Shown here: positions 1-6,001 of the stretch, one piece after another | Position numbering within the stretch: position 1 is the first letter of the stretch | Layout: every line of letters starts with the position of its first letter | Source: CAZRDB01 sp964598695 | GTDB taxonomy: Bacteria > Armatimonadota > Zipacnadia > UBA1398 | Reading direction: 5' to 3' | DNA: 10,809 nt | Assembly: GCA_964598695.1 (NCBI GenBank) | Contig: CAZRDB010000175.1 | Span: forward strand, 1-10,809 | Notes under the pieces: generated by a model | What the model was told of the DNA's origin: nothing | What the model saw: the letters and a program-made list of their open reading frames with translations, nothing else | Databases searched by the model: none | Translations under genes and position numbers: made by a program

Positions 1-728
1 CGCGTGAGCAGGAGATGGTGGGGGCAGACCTCGGTCGTGACCCGCACGCCATCGGCCCGCGCCTCGCGGACCAGCACCATCCCCTCGCGCGTGCTGACGT
101 GCTGCACGTGGAGGTGGGCGCGCGTCTCCTTGGCCAGGAGACAGGCTCGCTCGACCGCGCGCGGCTCGTCGGGCTCCTCGCGGCGGCCCGGCACCTCGCA
201 GTGGGAGCCGAAGGGCAGGCCCAGCTCCGCGCAGCGCGCGAGACACTCGCGGAACAGGCCGTCATCTAGGATGTGAAACGGGTCGTCGGCGATCATCGCG
301 CAGCCCGCCGCAAGGAGCGCCTCGTAGTCGGCGGGCTCCTTGCGGGCGTTCGCGATGGTCGCGGCGCCGACCGGGATCAGGCGCACGCCCCGTCCGGCCT
401 CGGCGGCGCGGTGGAGGAGGTACTCGATCGCCTCCGGCGTGTCCGGCGCCGGATCGGTGTTGGGCATCGGGCAGACCGCGCCGAATCCCCCCGCGATCGC
501 GGCGCGGCAGCCGGTCTCGATGTCCTCCTTGTGCTCGAACCCGGGCTCGCGGAGATGGGTGTGGAGATCCATCAGCGCCGGCGAGAACCACCAGTCCTCG
601 CAGTCGATCTCGCTGGCTCGATCGGGCGCCGAGAGCCCGGCGTCGATCGCGGCGATGAAACCGTCCTCGATCAGGACATCGCGGTGGTGTCCGCCCATGT
701 TGATGCGGCGGAGCAGATGACGGCTCAC
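1..728 (-). CDS. pyrC: Dihydroorotase, type I (partial, C-terminus beyond window)
   Basis: Dihydroorotase interconverts carbamoyl-aspartate and dihydroorotate, the third step of de novo pyrimidine synthesis, in the cytoplasm. The reading frame is open from a GTG at 728 to the window edge, giving 242 residues. The metal-site signature DLHTHLREPG lies at residues 54-63 (His56, His58), followed by PMPNTDP at about 88-94 with the substrate-binding Asn. ADD at about 147-149 supplies the metal-ligand Asp region, SHCE gives His177, HVQHVST gives His210, and PHHLLLT ends the visible part. Two points are unusual. The usual FSDDG motif is changed to IADDP, and His177 to His210 is only about 33 residues where classic type I enzymes have about 50, so a loop is missing. 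The GTG start overlaps the pyrR stop (GTGA), which implies translational coupling. An allantoinase or dihydropyrimidinase is possible in principle, but HVST, PHHLLL and the PyrR context favour dihydroorotase. Confidence 0.9.
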   Translation of the reverse strand, partial: MSRHLLRRINMGGHHRDVLIEDGFIAAIDAGLSAPDRASEIDCEDWWFSPALMDLHTHLREPGFEHKEDIETGCRAAIAGGFGAVCPMPNTDPAPDTPEAIEYLLHRAAEAGRGVRLIPVGAATIANARKEPADYEALLAAGCAMIADDPFHILDDGLFRECLARCAELGLPFGSHCEVPGRREEPDEPRAVERACLLAKETRAHLHVQHVSTREGMVLVREARADGVRVTTEVCPHHLLLT

Positions 729-1258
729 TCTTCACTCCCCCGTTCCAGCGCTACGCGGTCGTGTCCGTCGAACTCGGTGAGTTGCACGCGCACGCTCTCG
801 TCGCGGCTCGTGGGGATGTTGCGTCCCACGAAGTCCGGGCTGATCGGCAGTTCGCGGTGGCCGCGGTCGACCACCACGGCGAGGCTCACGCTTGTCGGGC
901 GGCCCTGCCGCATGATGGCGTCGAGGGCGGCGCGCACGGTGCGACCGGTGTAGATGACATCGTCGACGAGCACGATCCGGCGGTCGGTGACCGAGACGGG
1001 GAGATCGGTCTCATCGCGGGCCGGCAGGCCGCGGCGGGCCACGTCATCGCGATGGGCGCGGACGTCCAGTTCGCCGACGGGCACCTCGAGCCCCTCGATT
1101 CGCTGGATCGCACGGGCCAGGCGCCGGGCCAGGACCACCCCGCGCGTGCGGATCCCGACGAGGTAGACGTCGCTTGCGCCGCGGTAGCGCTCGAGGACCT
1201 CGTGGGCGATACGCGTCAGGGCGCGGTCCAGGGCGCGGGCGTCGAGGATCTCCCTCAT
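725..1258 (-). CDS. pyrR: PyrR, bifunctional pyr mRNA-binding attenuator / uracil phosphoribosyltransferase
   Basis: PyrR binds pyr leader RNA in response to UMP/UTP and lowers expression of the pyrimidine operon. Many members also make UMP from uracil and PRPP. The product has 177 residues from the ATG at 1258, which is normal for the family. The PRPP-binding motif VLVDDVIYTGRTVRAALDA is clear in the middle, and the C-terminal signature VDRGHRELPI...VGRNIPTSR is diagnostic. The N-terminus (REILDA...RIAHE) also fits. A GTG six codons upstream (1276) is in frame, but the ATG matches the family start and has a GGTGG just before it. The ATG overlaps the stop of a leader ORF (ATGA), and the pyrR stop overlaps the pyrC start (GTGA). 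The gene is first in the operon, downstream of its own binding site. Confidence 0.95.
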   Translation of the reverse strand: MREILDARALDRALTRIAHEVLERYRGASDVYLVGIRTRGVVLARRLARAIQRIEGLEVPVGELDVRAHRDDVARRGLPARDETDLPVSVTDRRIVLVDDVIYTGRTVRAALDAIMRQGRPTSVSLAVVVDRGHRELPISPDFVGRNIPTSRDESVRVQLTEFDGHDRVALERGSEE

Positions 1259-1371
1259 GCCGACCACCGGCTGCACCGCGCGCGGGGCAGCGGCGGACGA
1301 GCGGGACGGACAGCGAAAACGGCGCCCACCACGGGGTGATCCACGCGGGCGCCGTACGGTACATTCGCCAT
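1255..1371 (-). CDS. pyr operon leader peptide (38 codons)
   Basis: A 38-codon ORF starts with ATG at 1371 (MANVPYGARVDHP...) and ends in a TGA that overlaps the pyrR ATG as ATGA. A purine-rich ribosome-binding stretch (GGGTGGAAG, 1376-1384) lies just upstream, and its 5' end is part of the PyrR-binding hairpin. The intrinsic terminator at 1316-1355 lies wholly inside the ORF, so a translating ribosome would cover it. This fits a regulatory leader peptide: PyrR bound to the hairpin would block ribosome entry, the terminator would form and transcription would stop. Without PyrR, translation would prevent termination and feed into pyrR. The peptide sequence itself has no recognisable domain and probably no function beyond being translated. 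That it is translated is inferred from layout only. Confidence 0.6.
   Translation of the reverse strand: MANVPYGARVDHPVVGAVFAVRPARPPLPRARCSRWSA
1316..1355 (-). terminator. Intrinsic terminator in the pyr leader (attenuator)
   Basis: Read on the minus strand, a perfect 9-bp stem ACGGCGCCC / GGGCGCCGT (1347-1355 and 1319-1327) encloses a 19-base loop that can pair further (CACC/GGTG-like bases). It is followed by TTTT (1316-1319) and CGC. It sits between the PyrR-binding hairpin and pyrR, inside the leader ORF, which is where an attenuator belongs. The U tract is short, so intrinsic termination may be partial. Confidence 0.7.
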
Positions 1372-1382
1372 GCTGCTTCCAC

Positions 1383-1415
1383 CCTTTCCGGCCTCACGGG
1401 ACCAGGTTTAAAAGG
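1383..1415 (-). promoter_or_regulatory. PyrR-binding RNA hairpin (pyr binding element)
   Basis: The minus-strand RNA at 1391-1402 reads GUCCCGUGAGGC, a full match to the known PyrR recognition core RUCCNGNGAGGY. It folds as in known sites. The upper stem pairs 1400-1405 with 1388-1393 around a CCGUGA hexaloop, the lower stem pairs CCUUU (1411-1415) with AAAGG (1383-1387), and there is an A/U-rich bulge on the 5' side (1406-1410). The 3' arm of the lower stem runs into the ribosome-binding stretch of the leader ORF, so PyrR binding should hide that site. Confidence 0.85.
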
Positions 1416-1443
1416 CGGTTCAGGTCGTGCTTGCCTGCGACCG

Positions 1444-1472
1444 ATAATACCAGTGGCAGTGTGCCCTGTCGA
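1444..1472 (-). promoter_or_regulatory. Promoter of the pyr operon
   Basis: On the minus strand, TCGACA (1467-1472) is separated by exactly 17 bases from TATTAT (1444-1449), with TG one base upstream of the -10 (TGGTATTAT), an extended -10 form. The expected transcription start is near 1437, giving a leader of about 180 bases before pyrR that contains the PyrR hairpin, leader ORF and terminator. In a region this G+C-rich an AT-containing -10 at correct spacing stands out. Confidence 0.7.
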
Positions 1473-1526
1473 CCCCGCGCGCGCACACCTCGTCGCTATC
1501 CCCATCATCGCGCGAGACGCGGGGTC
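1471..1526. repeat. 9-bp inverted repeat between divergent promoters
   Basis: GACCCCGCG at 1471-1479 is repeated in perfect inverted form as CGCGGGGTC at 1518-1526, with 38 bases between. The first arm touches the -35 box of the pyr promoter, and the pair lies between the divergent pyr and 1632 promoters. It could be an operator or chance in G+C-rich DNA. Confidence 0.3.
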
Positions 1527-1568
1527 GCGGGGCCTGCGTGCGGGGCGCGCCCGCGCGGCGAGATCTCA

Positions 1569-1597
1569 TTGACACACCCAAGGCGCTCAGCTAGACT
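1569..1597 (+). promoter_or_regulatory. Promoter of the 1632 gene
   Basis: A perfect TTGACA (1569-1574), a 17-base spacer and TAGACT (1592-1597, four of six consensus positions) point at the gene starting at 1632. Transcription would begin near 1604 and leave a leader of under 30 bases. This is a housekeeping sigma-70-type promoter by form. Confidence 0.65.
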
Positions 1598-1631
1598 CCG
1601 CCTTCGTCGGGCGGGGACACAGTGAGGATCC

Positions 1632-2093
1632 ATGGCACATCCGGAGCTGACAGCTTCCCTACCCGTGCGTGACGGCTTGCCGCCGTTCGTCCGAATCGCC
1701 CGCCATCAGGGTCTCCGTCGGATGAACTGCTGCGGACGCTCGAACTGCGCCGCCGTGGAGCAACTCACCGCCCAGTGCGCCGTCGTCCTGTCGGAGGAGG
1801 CCTGGGCCGTCGGCTCGCTCCTGGAGATCACCATTCCGCTCGTCGCCCCGGGCGAGGACCAGAGCGGTCGATGGGTGACCGTCGTGGGCGCCGTCGCCGA
1901 GAGCCGCAGGCTCGCCCGCCGCGAGGCGCTCGCCCTGCAGGGGCCGCGTGCGCTGCTGAGACCGGCCCACCGGCTCGCGGTCCGGTTCCTCACCACGGAT
2001 GACGAACTCACGCACTGGGTCGGGGGCACCGCCTGCGCCGACCTGCGGCCCCCGCGCTGCGCGACCGAGCACCCCGACCTCCGCTCCGTCTAG
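1632..2093 (+). CDS. Hypothetical protein, possibly PilZ-like
   Basis: This is a 153-residue soluble protein with no signal peptide or membrane segment. GAGG at 1624-1627 sits five bases before the ATG, and a good promoter lies just upstream. The middle of the protein (about residues 47-120) alternates short beta-strand-like stretches: AQCAVVLSEE, then GSLLEITIPL, then WVTVVGAVAE, then HRLAVRFL. That order of strands recalls the PilZ beta-barrel, where a GxxLxLxLPL strand precedes a final VRF strand. The RxxxR and (D/N)xSxxG residues that bind cyclic di-GMP are not evident, so nucleotide binding is doubtful. A cysteine cluster (Cys33, Cys34, Cys39, Cys49) could bind metal or be redox-active. 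The stop codon shares CTAG with the convergent neighbour. Function is unknown; the PilZ suggestion is weak. Confidence 0.7.
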   Translation: MAHPELTASLPVRDGLPPFVRIARHQGLRRMNCCGRSNCAAVEQLTAQCAVVLSEEAWAVGSLLEITIPLVAPGEDQSGRWVTVVGAVAESRRLARREALALQGPRALLRPAHRLAVRFLTTDDELTHWVGGTACADLRPPRCATEHPDLRSV

Positions 2094-4927
2094 CCCCCCG
2101 CCTCTTCCTCGACCCCGAACCGCACCTCGGCCCCCGAGATCCAGACCGCCCCGGGCCCCGCGTTGCGCACCGTGACCCGGTTCGCGCCGCGGTGGAGCGC
2201 CTCGACCGGGAGCGGGATCGTGAGGTCCGACCACTCCTCCGGAGTGTCGTTCGCGACGAGCGTGCGCCAGGGCGTGTCGGAGTCGTAGACCACGCGCCCG
2301 TTGAGCAGGACCACCACGCGCGCGGGGCTGTCAGGCGTCGTGTTTGGGTCGCCGTAGAGCCCGCCGCGCACGCCCCGAAGCGCAAGTACAGCGCGCTTGC
2401 CCGGCGGCGTCCAGTGCTCGAAGGCGAGCGTCGCCTCGGCGTTCGCGTAGCACTCGAGCAGCACGGCCTCGACCCCGTCACACGGTCCCGCCTGTCCGTC
2501 GGTCCCGGGGGCAAGCGTCGCGTGGCAGCGCTGCGGGTCCTCCGTGAGAGGCAGATCGTCCACGACGAAGATCGGCACTCGGCCGAGCGCGTCGACGTAC
2601 AGCGTCCCGTCCCACGTCACCCACCACTGCGGGGTGAGACCGGCTGCCGGCGACTCGGGGGTCCCAAGCCCCACGCGGAGCATCTTCCCGGTCATGCGCT
2701 CCTCGCTCAACGCGAACGTGAGCACGGCCGGACGGTCGACCTCGGCTGCCAGATAGGCCGGCCGGTTGGCGGCCTCGGGCGCGCCTGAGGGGGCCGGAAC
2801 GCGCTCGCACCGCACGACGCGCGCTCCACCGGGGTCGGTGAGGCGGTGCTCGGGCGATGCTGGCTCCAGCACGAAGACGCCGGGCTCCGGCGCCTCCCGC
2901 CAGCCCGGGCGCGGGGAGTAGACCAGCGGCCGGGTCGTCCCGTCGCTCGGCTCGAACCGGCAGGGCCCGTCGCCCTCGGGCAGGCGGAGCCCGGCCGTGC
3001 TGCAGGCGGTGCGTGCGCCTCGGCGGGCGATCAGGTCCCAGCCACCCAGCGGGGCGGTCTGACCCTCGAAGAGGTACCGTCGGCGCTCCGCGCCCAGGGG
3101 CTGGTGGCCGAGGAGCACCGCGCGACCTCGGTCCCCGGAGAGGTGGATCGCGTAGGCGGAGGCGTCGGCGGGAGCCCCGAGCCCTGCGGTGAACTCCGGC
3201 GGCGGCGTGAGTGCGATCTCCGGATCGGCGCGGTAGGGATCCTCGGGAATCAGCCCGTACCGGTCGAGCGTCCCCTGACGTGGCTCGGTCGGGCGGTCGC
3301 CGCCGCCTCGGTCCGGTTCCGCGGCCACGAGGCGGGAGTCGGGCGCGTTCACGGTATCGAGCACGCCGCCGAGGACCGCCGCGCTCTCCAGGCCGGGCAG
3401 GCCGTTCAGGAGGACGATCGAGCCGCCGCCGCGCCGGGCCGTCACGTAGGCCGGGACCGCGGCCTGCGACCACTCTGCCAGCACCGTCGCGCCCGGCCGG
3501 GCCGTCCCTCGCCAGATGCACTGGGCCTCGAGAGGCGCCACGGCGACCTTGTCGCCCCGACGGAGCGGCTTGGGGCCCAGGGTCTCCCGGATCGACAGCT
3601 CGGTCACGCGCTCACGGAACGGCCGCGTGCGCTCGATGGGGAGCGCCGCCGTAGCGAGGTCTCGGGACTCCTTGGCGCGCGCGCCGCCGCCGAGCGAGAG
3701 GGTCGCGATGTCGGCCAGGACCGCGACGGTCCAGCCTCGGTCCGCCGCCGCGAGGACCCCCGCGAGGTAGGCGTCTTCCATCCGCGCGGCGTTCAGTGGC
3801 AGCAGGACCGGCGTCTTGGGCGCCTCCCGCCCGCCCGCCGCGGGGGCGACCACCGGACCGCCCTCGGGGGGGCGGATCGACAGACGAACGGAGCGGCCGG
3901 CCTGGTTCAGGGCGGCGAGCGCGGGGAGGATCTGATCCTGGCCGTCGTCGCCGGTCGGGTGGATCGCGCGGCACAGCTCCGGGAACGGATCGATCGCGAT
4001 GGTGACGTCGGAGCCCCGGGTCGCGGAGACGGCGTCGGGCTCGAGCGGGCGGGCGAACTCGGCCAGTTCCCGGACCCAGTGGGGCCGGAACAGGGCGGCC
4101 TCGGACGTGATCTCGGTCGATGACCCCAGCACGACCGCGCCGCAGCCCGCAACCACCGCGAGCGTGGCCCAGCGGGCGCACTGCGAGGGCCCGAAGACCT
4201 CCCAGGAGAGGTCGAGGCCGCCGGCCTCGCCCCACAAGGCCGCCTCGAGCAGCGCCTGCTGGACGCCAAGGCCCGGGCCGCGCGGCGCCCGTTGGGATCG
4301 CCAGACGGCGAGCCCGGGGACGGGCCCGGGCAGTGCGGCGGTCAGGGGAAGCGCCCGGTCGGTCTCAACAACGAACGTCCGGCGCCCCTCGGCACACAGG
4401 GCGGCGCAGCTCCGCGCGAGATCGGCCGTGCCGACGGCCCACTCGTGCGCCGCCTGCTCGACCTGGGGCGCCGAGGCGTCGTCCCGGATCGGAACCGGAG
4501 CCGGCGCGCGCCAGACGAAGCCCGCAAGCGCGCTGTGGCGGCCGAACTCGGCCAGGATCGCGCTCAGCGCTTCATGCACCGGCCGGGACTGCTCGTGCGG
4601 AGGCAGGGCATGGTCGGCCCGGGCGACCTCGAGGCCGCCGAGGTAGACCCCGAGGCCCGCAGCCTCCGCTTGGTCGAGCAGCGTGTGGATCGCGGCCGTC
4701 GCCTCCGGCGCCTGCAGCGCCGCCGAGAGGTCGGCGGCCTCCTCCGGCGAGGGAGCGACGACGACGAAGCGGAGCCCGAGCGAGGCGAGGGCGGCCGCAT
4801 CGAGCGTGGTCGCGGGGCTCGGCCACGAGGCGCGGGCTCCGAGGTCCATGGCGACGGCCGGAGCCGTGAGCGCCGTACACAGCACAAAGCCCGTCAGGAC
4901 TCGACGGGCGCCGAGAACGGGTGTCAT
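2090..4927 (-). CDS. Large secreted protein of unknown function with C-terminal beta-sandwich
   Basis: This is a 945-residue exported protein. The N-terminus has two arginines, a hydrophobic core (about residues 10-22) and a likely signal peptidase I site after APAVA near residue 26. Residues about 45-140 read like alternating strands and helices (GLRFVVVAPS, GLGVYLGGLE, ALAGFVWRAP), as in a TIM-barrel glycosidase-like fold. The middle (about 380-540) contains PVLLPLNAARMEDAYLAGVL and a strand/turn stretch SIVLLNGLPG, somewhat like the amidotransferase-like domain of GH42-type enzymes. The last roughly 100 residues (VVVLLNGRVVYDSD... through GANRVTVRNAGPG to the end) look like a galactose-binding-like jelly roll. 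No catalytic residues can be named. AGGAGG at 4935-4940, seven bases before the ATG, sets the start. It follows the FUN14 gene by 16 bases and is probably cotranscribed. Carbohydrate-related function is only a guess. Confidence 0.85.
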   Translation of the reverse strand: MTPVLGARRVLTGFVLCTALTAPAVAMDLGARASWPSPATTLDAAALASLGLRFVVVAPSPEEAADLSAALQAPEATAAIHTLLDQAEAAGLGVYLGGLEVARADHALPPHEQSRPVHEALSAILAEFGRHSALAGFVWRAPAPVPIRDDASAPQVEQAAHEWAVGTADLARSCAALCAEGRRTFVVETDRALPLTAALPGPVPGLAVWRSQRAPRGPGLGVQQALLEAALWGEAGGLDLSWEVFGPSQCARWATLAVVAGCGAVVLGSSTEITSEAALFRPHWVRELAEFARPLEPDAVSATRGSDVTIAIDPFPELCRAIHPTGDDGQDQILPALAALNQAGRSVRLSIRPPEGGPVVAPAAGGREAPKTPVLLPLNAARMEDAYLAGVLAAADRGWTVAVLADIATLSLGGGARAKESRDLATAALPIERTRPFRERVTELSIRETLGPKPLRRGDKVAVAPLEAQCIWRGTARPGATVLAEWSQAAVPAYVTARRGGGSIVLLNGLPGLESAAVLGGVLDTVNAPDSRLVAAEPDRGGGDRPTEPRQGTLDRYGLIPEDPYRADPEIALTPPPEFTAGLGAPADASAYAIHLSGDRGRAVLLGHQPLGAERRRYLFEGQTAPLGGWDLIARRGARTACSTAGLRLPEGDGPCRFEPSDGTTRPLVYSPRPGWREAPEPGVFVLEPASPEHRLTDPGGARVVRCERVPAPSGAPEAANRPAYLAAEVDRPAVLTFALSEERMTGKMLRVGLGTPESPAAGLTPQWWVTWDGTLYVDALGRVPIFVVDDLPLTEDPQRCHATLAPGTDGQAGPCDGVEAVLLECYANAEATLAFEHWTPPGKRAVLALRGVRGGLYGDPNTTPDSPARVVVLLNGRVVYDSDTPWRTLVANDTPEEWSDLTIPLPVEALHRGANRVTVRNAGPGAVWISGAEVRFGVEEEAGG

Positions 4928-4934
4928 CGGTCGA

Positions 4935-4940
4935 CCTCCT
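4935..4940 (-). promoter_or_regulatory. Ribosome-binding site of the 945-residue protein
   Basis: A consensus AGGAGG on the minus strand, seven bases before the ATG at 4927, sits in the 16-base gap after the FUN14 stop. It confirms the start that carries the signal peptide. Confidence 0.8.
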
Positions 4941-4943
4941 GGT

Positions 4944-5261
4944 CTAGCCCTTCTTCATCCCGAGCCAGAACCCGGCCACGAAGGCCGCTCCGAAGGGGAT
5001 GTTCTCGAGCAGGAGCTTCATGAACGCGCCGAACGCGTTGTCGACCGCGCCGCTCTTGGCCGCGTGCTGGGCCGACTCCGCCACCGCGTCCCAGTGTGGG
5101 GTGACCCAGTGGTAGTGCGCCAGCAACTGAACGCAGATGAACAGGAAGCCGACCAGCAGCACGAGGGTCTTGGCGACCTTCTTGGAGAAGTAGCCGACGC
5201 AGAAGCCCAGGATGCCACCGAAGCCAAGCTGCTCGATCAGGGCGCCGAAGTAGCCGCTCAT
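4944..5261 (-). CDS. FUN14 family small membrane protein
   Basis: The product has 105 residues and resembles the FUN14 family (FUNDC1 in mitochondria; the bacterial and archaeal members have no settled function). Three hydrophobic segments are visible. The first, residues about 10-25 (QLGFGGILGFCVGYFSKK), ends in the family-typical glycine-rich turn and KK. The second is about 30-49 (KTLVLLVGFLFICVQLLAHY), and the third about 86-102 (IPFGAAFVAGFWLGMKKG). The reading frame is open 56 codons further upstream, but the ATG at 5261 is chosen because the family begins here and an AAGGAAGAGG purine stretch lies about ten bases before it. It is the first gene of a two-gene unit with the secreted 945-residue protein, which suggests an envelope role by association only. 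Confidence 0.85.
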   Translation of the reverse strand: MSGYFGALIEQLGFGGILGFCVGYFSKKVAKTLVLLVGFLFICVQLLAHYHWVTPHWDAVAESAQHAAKSGAVDNAFGAFMKLLLENIPFGAAFVAGFWLGMKKG

Positions 5262-5432
5262 AGGGGATGCACCTCTTCCTTCGGCATTTTCGGGCGCGAT
5301 GGGGCGACTCCTTTCGAGAGCGGCCGATCGCGCCGCGGCCGAGACGGAGGGACCGGAGCGAGCGTCCGAGAACATGGAAACCGCGAGTCCGCCGACGGGA
5401 TGCGGCGAAGCCAAGGAGGTCGTCCACACGCG

Positions 5433-5834
5433 ATGAGAACCACGGCTCGACTGCTCGGAGTGTGTCTGCTCGGGGCCCTGGCACTGATCCTGCTTCTAAG
5501 CGCCTCCGGCTGCGGCGGGGGCACGAGCGAGCCGCCGACCACGGTGCGCGGCACCATCACGGGCACCGTCACCGGCCCGACCGGGACTCCTCTGGCCGGG
5601 GCGACGGTCCAGCTCAACTCGGCGACGGTCGCGCCGGTCACCACCGGGAGCAACGGCGCCTACACGATCGGCAACGTCCGGGCAGGGACCTACAAGGCCC
5701 TCGGCACCTACGCCTCGTCGACGACGGGCGCGATGACCGGCAGCTCCGCCGAGTTCACGATCGACGCGGCGCACACGAACGTCACGGCGAACATCACGGT
5801 CTCGGGCAGCGGCCCGCCGCCGCCGCCGTTCTAG
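5433..5834 (+). CDS. Lipoprotein with carboxypeptidase-regulatory-like (Ig-like) domain
   Basis: This is a 133-residue exported lipoprotein. MRTTARLLG is followed by a hydrophobic core and the lipobox-like SASGC, with Cys27 as the likely lipidated residue. After a short linker, residues about 38-125 form one carboxypeptidase-regulatory-like domain: GTITGTVTGPTGTPLAGATV, then SNGAYTIGNVRAGTYKALG, then the closing strand TNVTANITV. Such beta-sandwich modules usually mediate structure or binding at the cell surface and have no catalytic activity. The C-terminus is a proline run, PPPPPF. An in-frame open stretch extends far upstream, but the signal peptide fixes the ATG at 5433. AAGGAGGT at 5413-5420 precedes it by 12 bases, a little long. 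The gene is divergent from the FUN14 gene and is followed by a hairpin. Confidence 0.85.
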   Translation: MRTTARLLGVCLLGALALILLLSASGCGGGTSEPPTTVRGTITGTVTGPTGTPLAGATVQLNSATVAPVTTGSNGAYTIGNVRAGTYKALGTYASSTTGAMTGSSAEFTIDAAHTNVTANITVSGSGPPPPPF

Positions 5835-5867
5835 CGGCAGCACCCGGACCGGCGCATCGACAGGGGA

Positions 5868-5896
5868 CCCCGTCGCTTTGGCGGCGGGGCTTCTCT
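5868..5896 (+). terminator. Terminator-like hairpin after the lipoprotein gene
   Basis: CCCCGTCGC (5868-5876) pairs with GCGGCGGGG (5881-5889), nine pairs including one G-T, around a TTTG loop. It is followed by CTTCTCT, a broken pyrimidine tract. It lies 34 bases after the stop at 5834 and before the next ribosome-binding site, which fits an end of transcription. Confidence 0.55.
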
Positions 5897-6001
5897 GTGT
5901 ACGCGGCCGAGACAGGTGACGCGCGGCGCCGCGGGAATGGGTAGGCGACCGGCCTCGGGCGTGGACCCGGGGCTGAGCCACAGAGACCGAGGAGGCACGC
6001 C

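Noticed and set aside
2846..4123. Long open frame of 425 codons on the plus strand
   Set aside because: It lies fully antisense to the 945-residue secreted protein, is rich in Arg/Gly/Ala as expected for a G+C-driven shadow, and has no recognisable domain.
5258..5287. Nine-codon ORF (ATG at 5287) whose TGA overlaps the FUN14 start as ATGA
   Set aside because: It resembles the pyr leader layout, but its nearest AAAGGAG is about 20 bases upstream, too far, and there is no terminator or binding hairpin.
4683..5432. In-frame extension upstream of the lipoprotein
   Set aside because: It runs antisense through the FUN14 gene, and the signal peptide and lipobox require the start at 5433.
5922..5933. 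Perfect 12-bp palindrome CGCGGCGCCGCG before the aminotransferase gene
   Set aside because: It is made only of G and C in very G+C-rich DNA and is not placed relative to any visible promoter; chance is likely.
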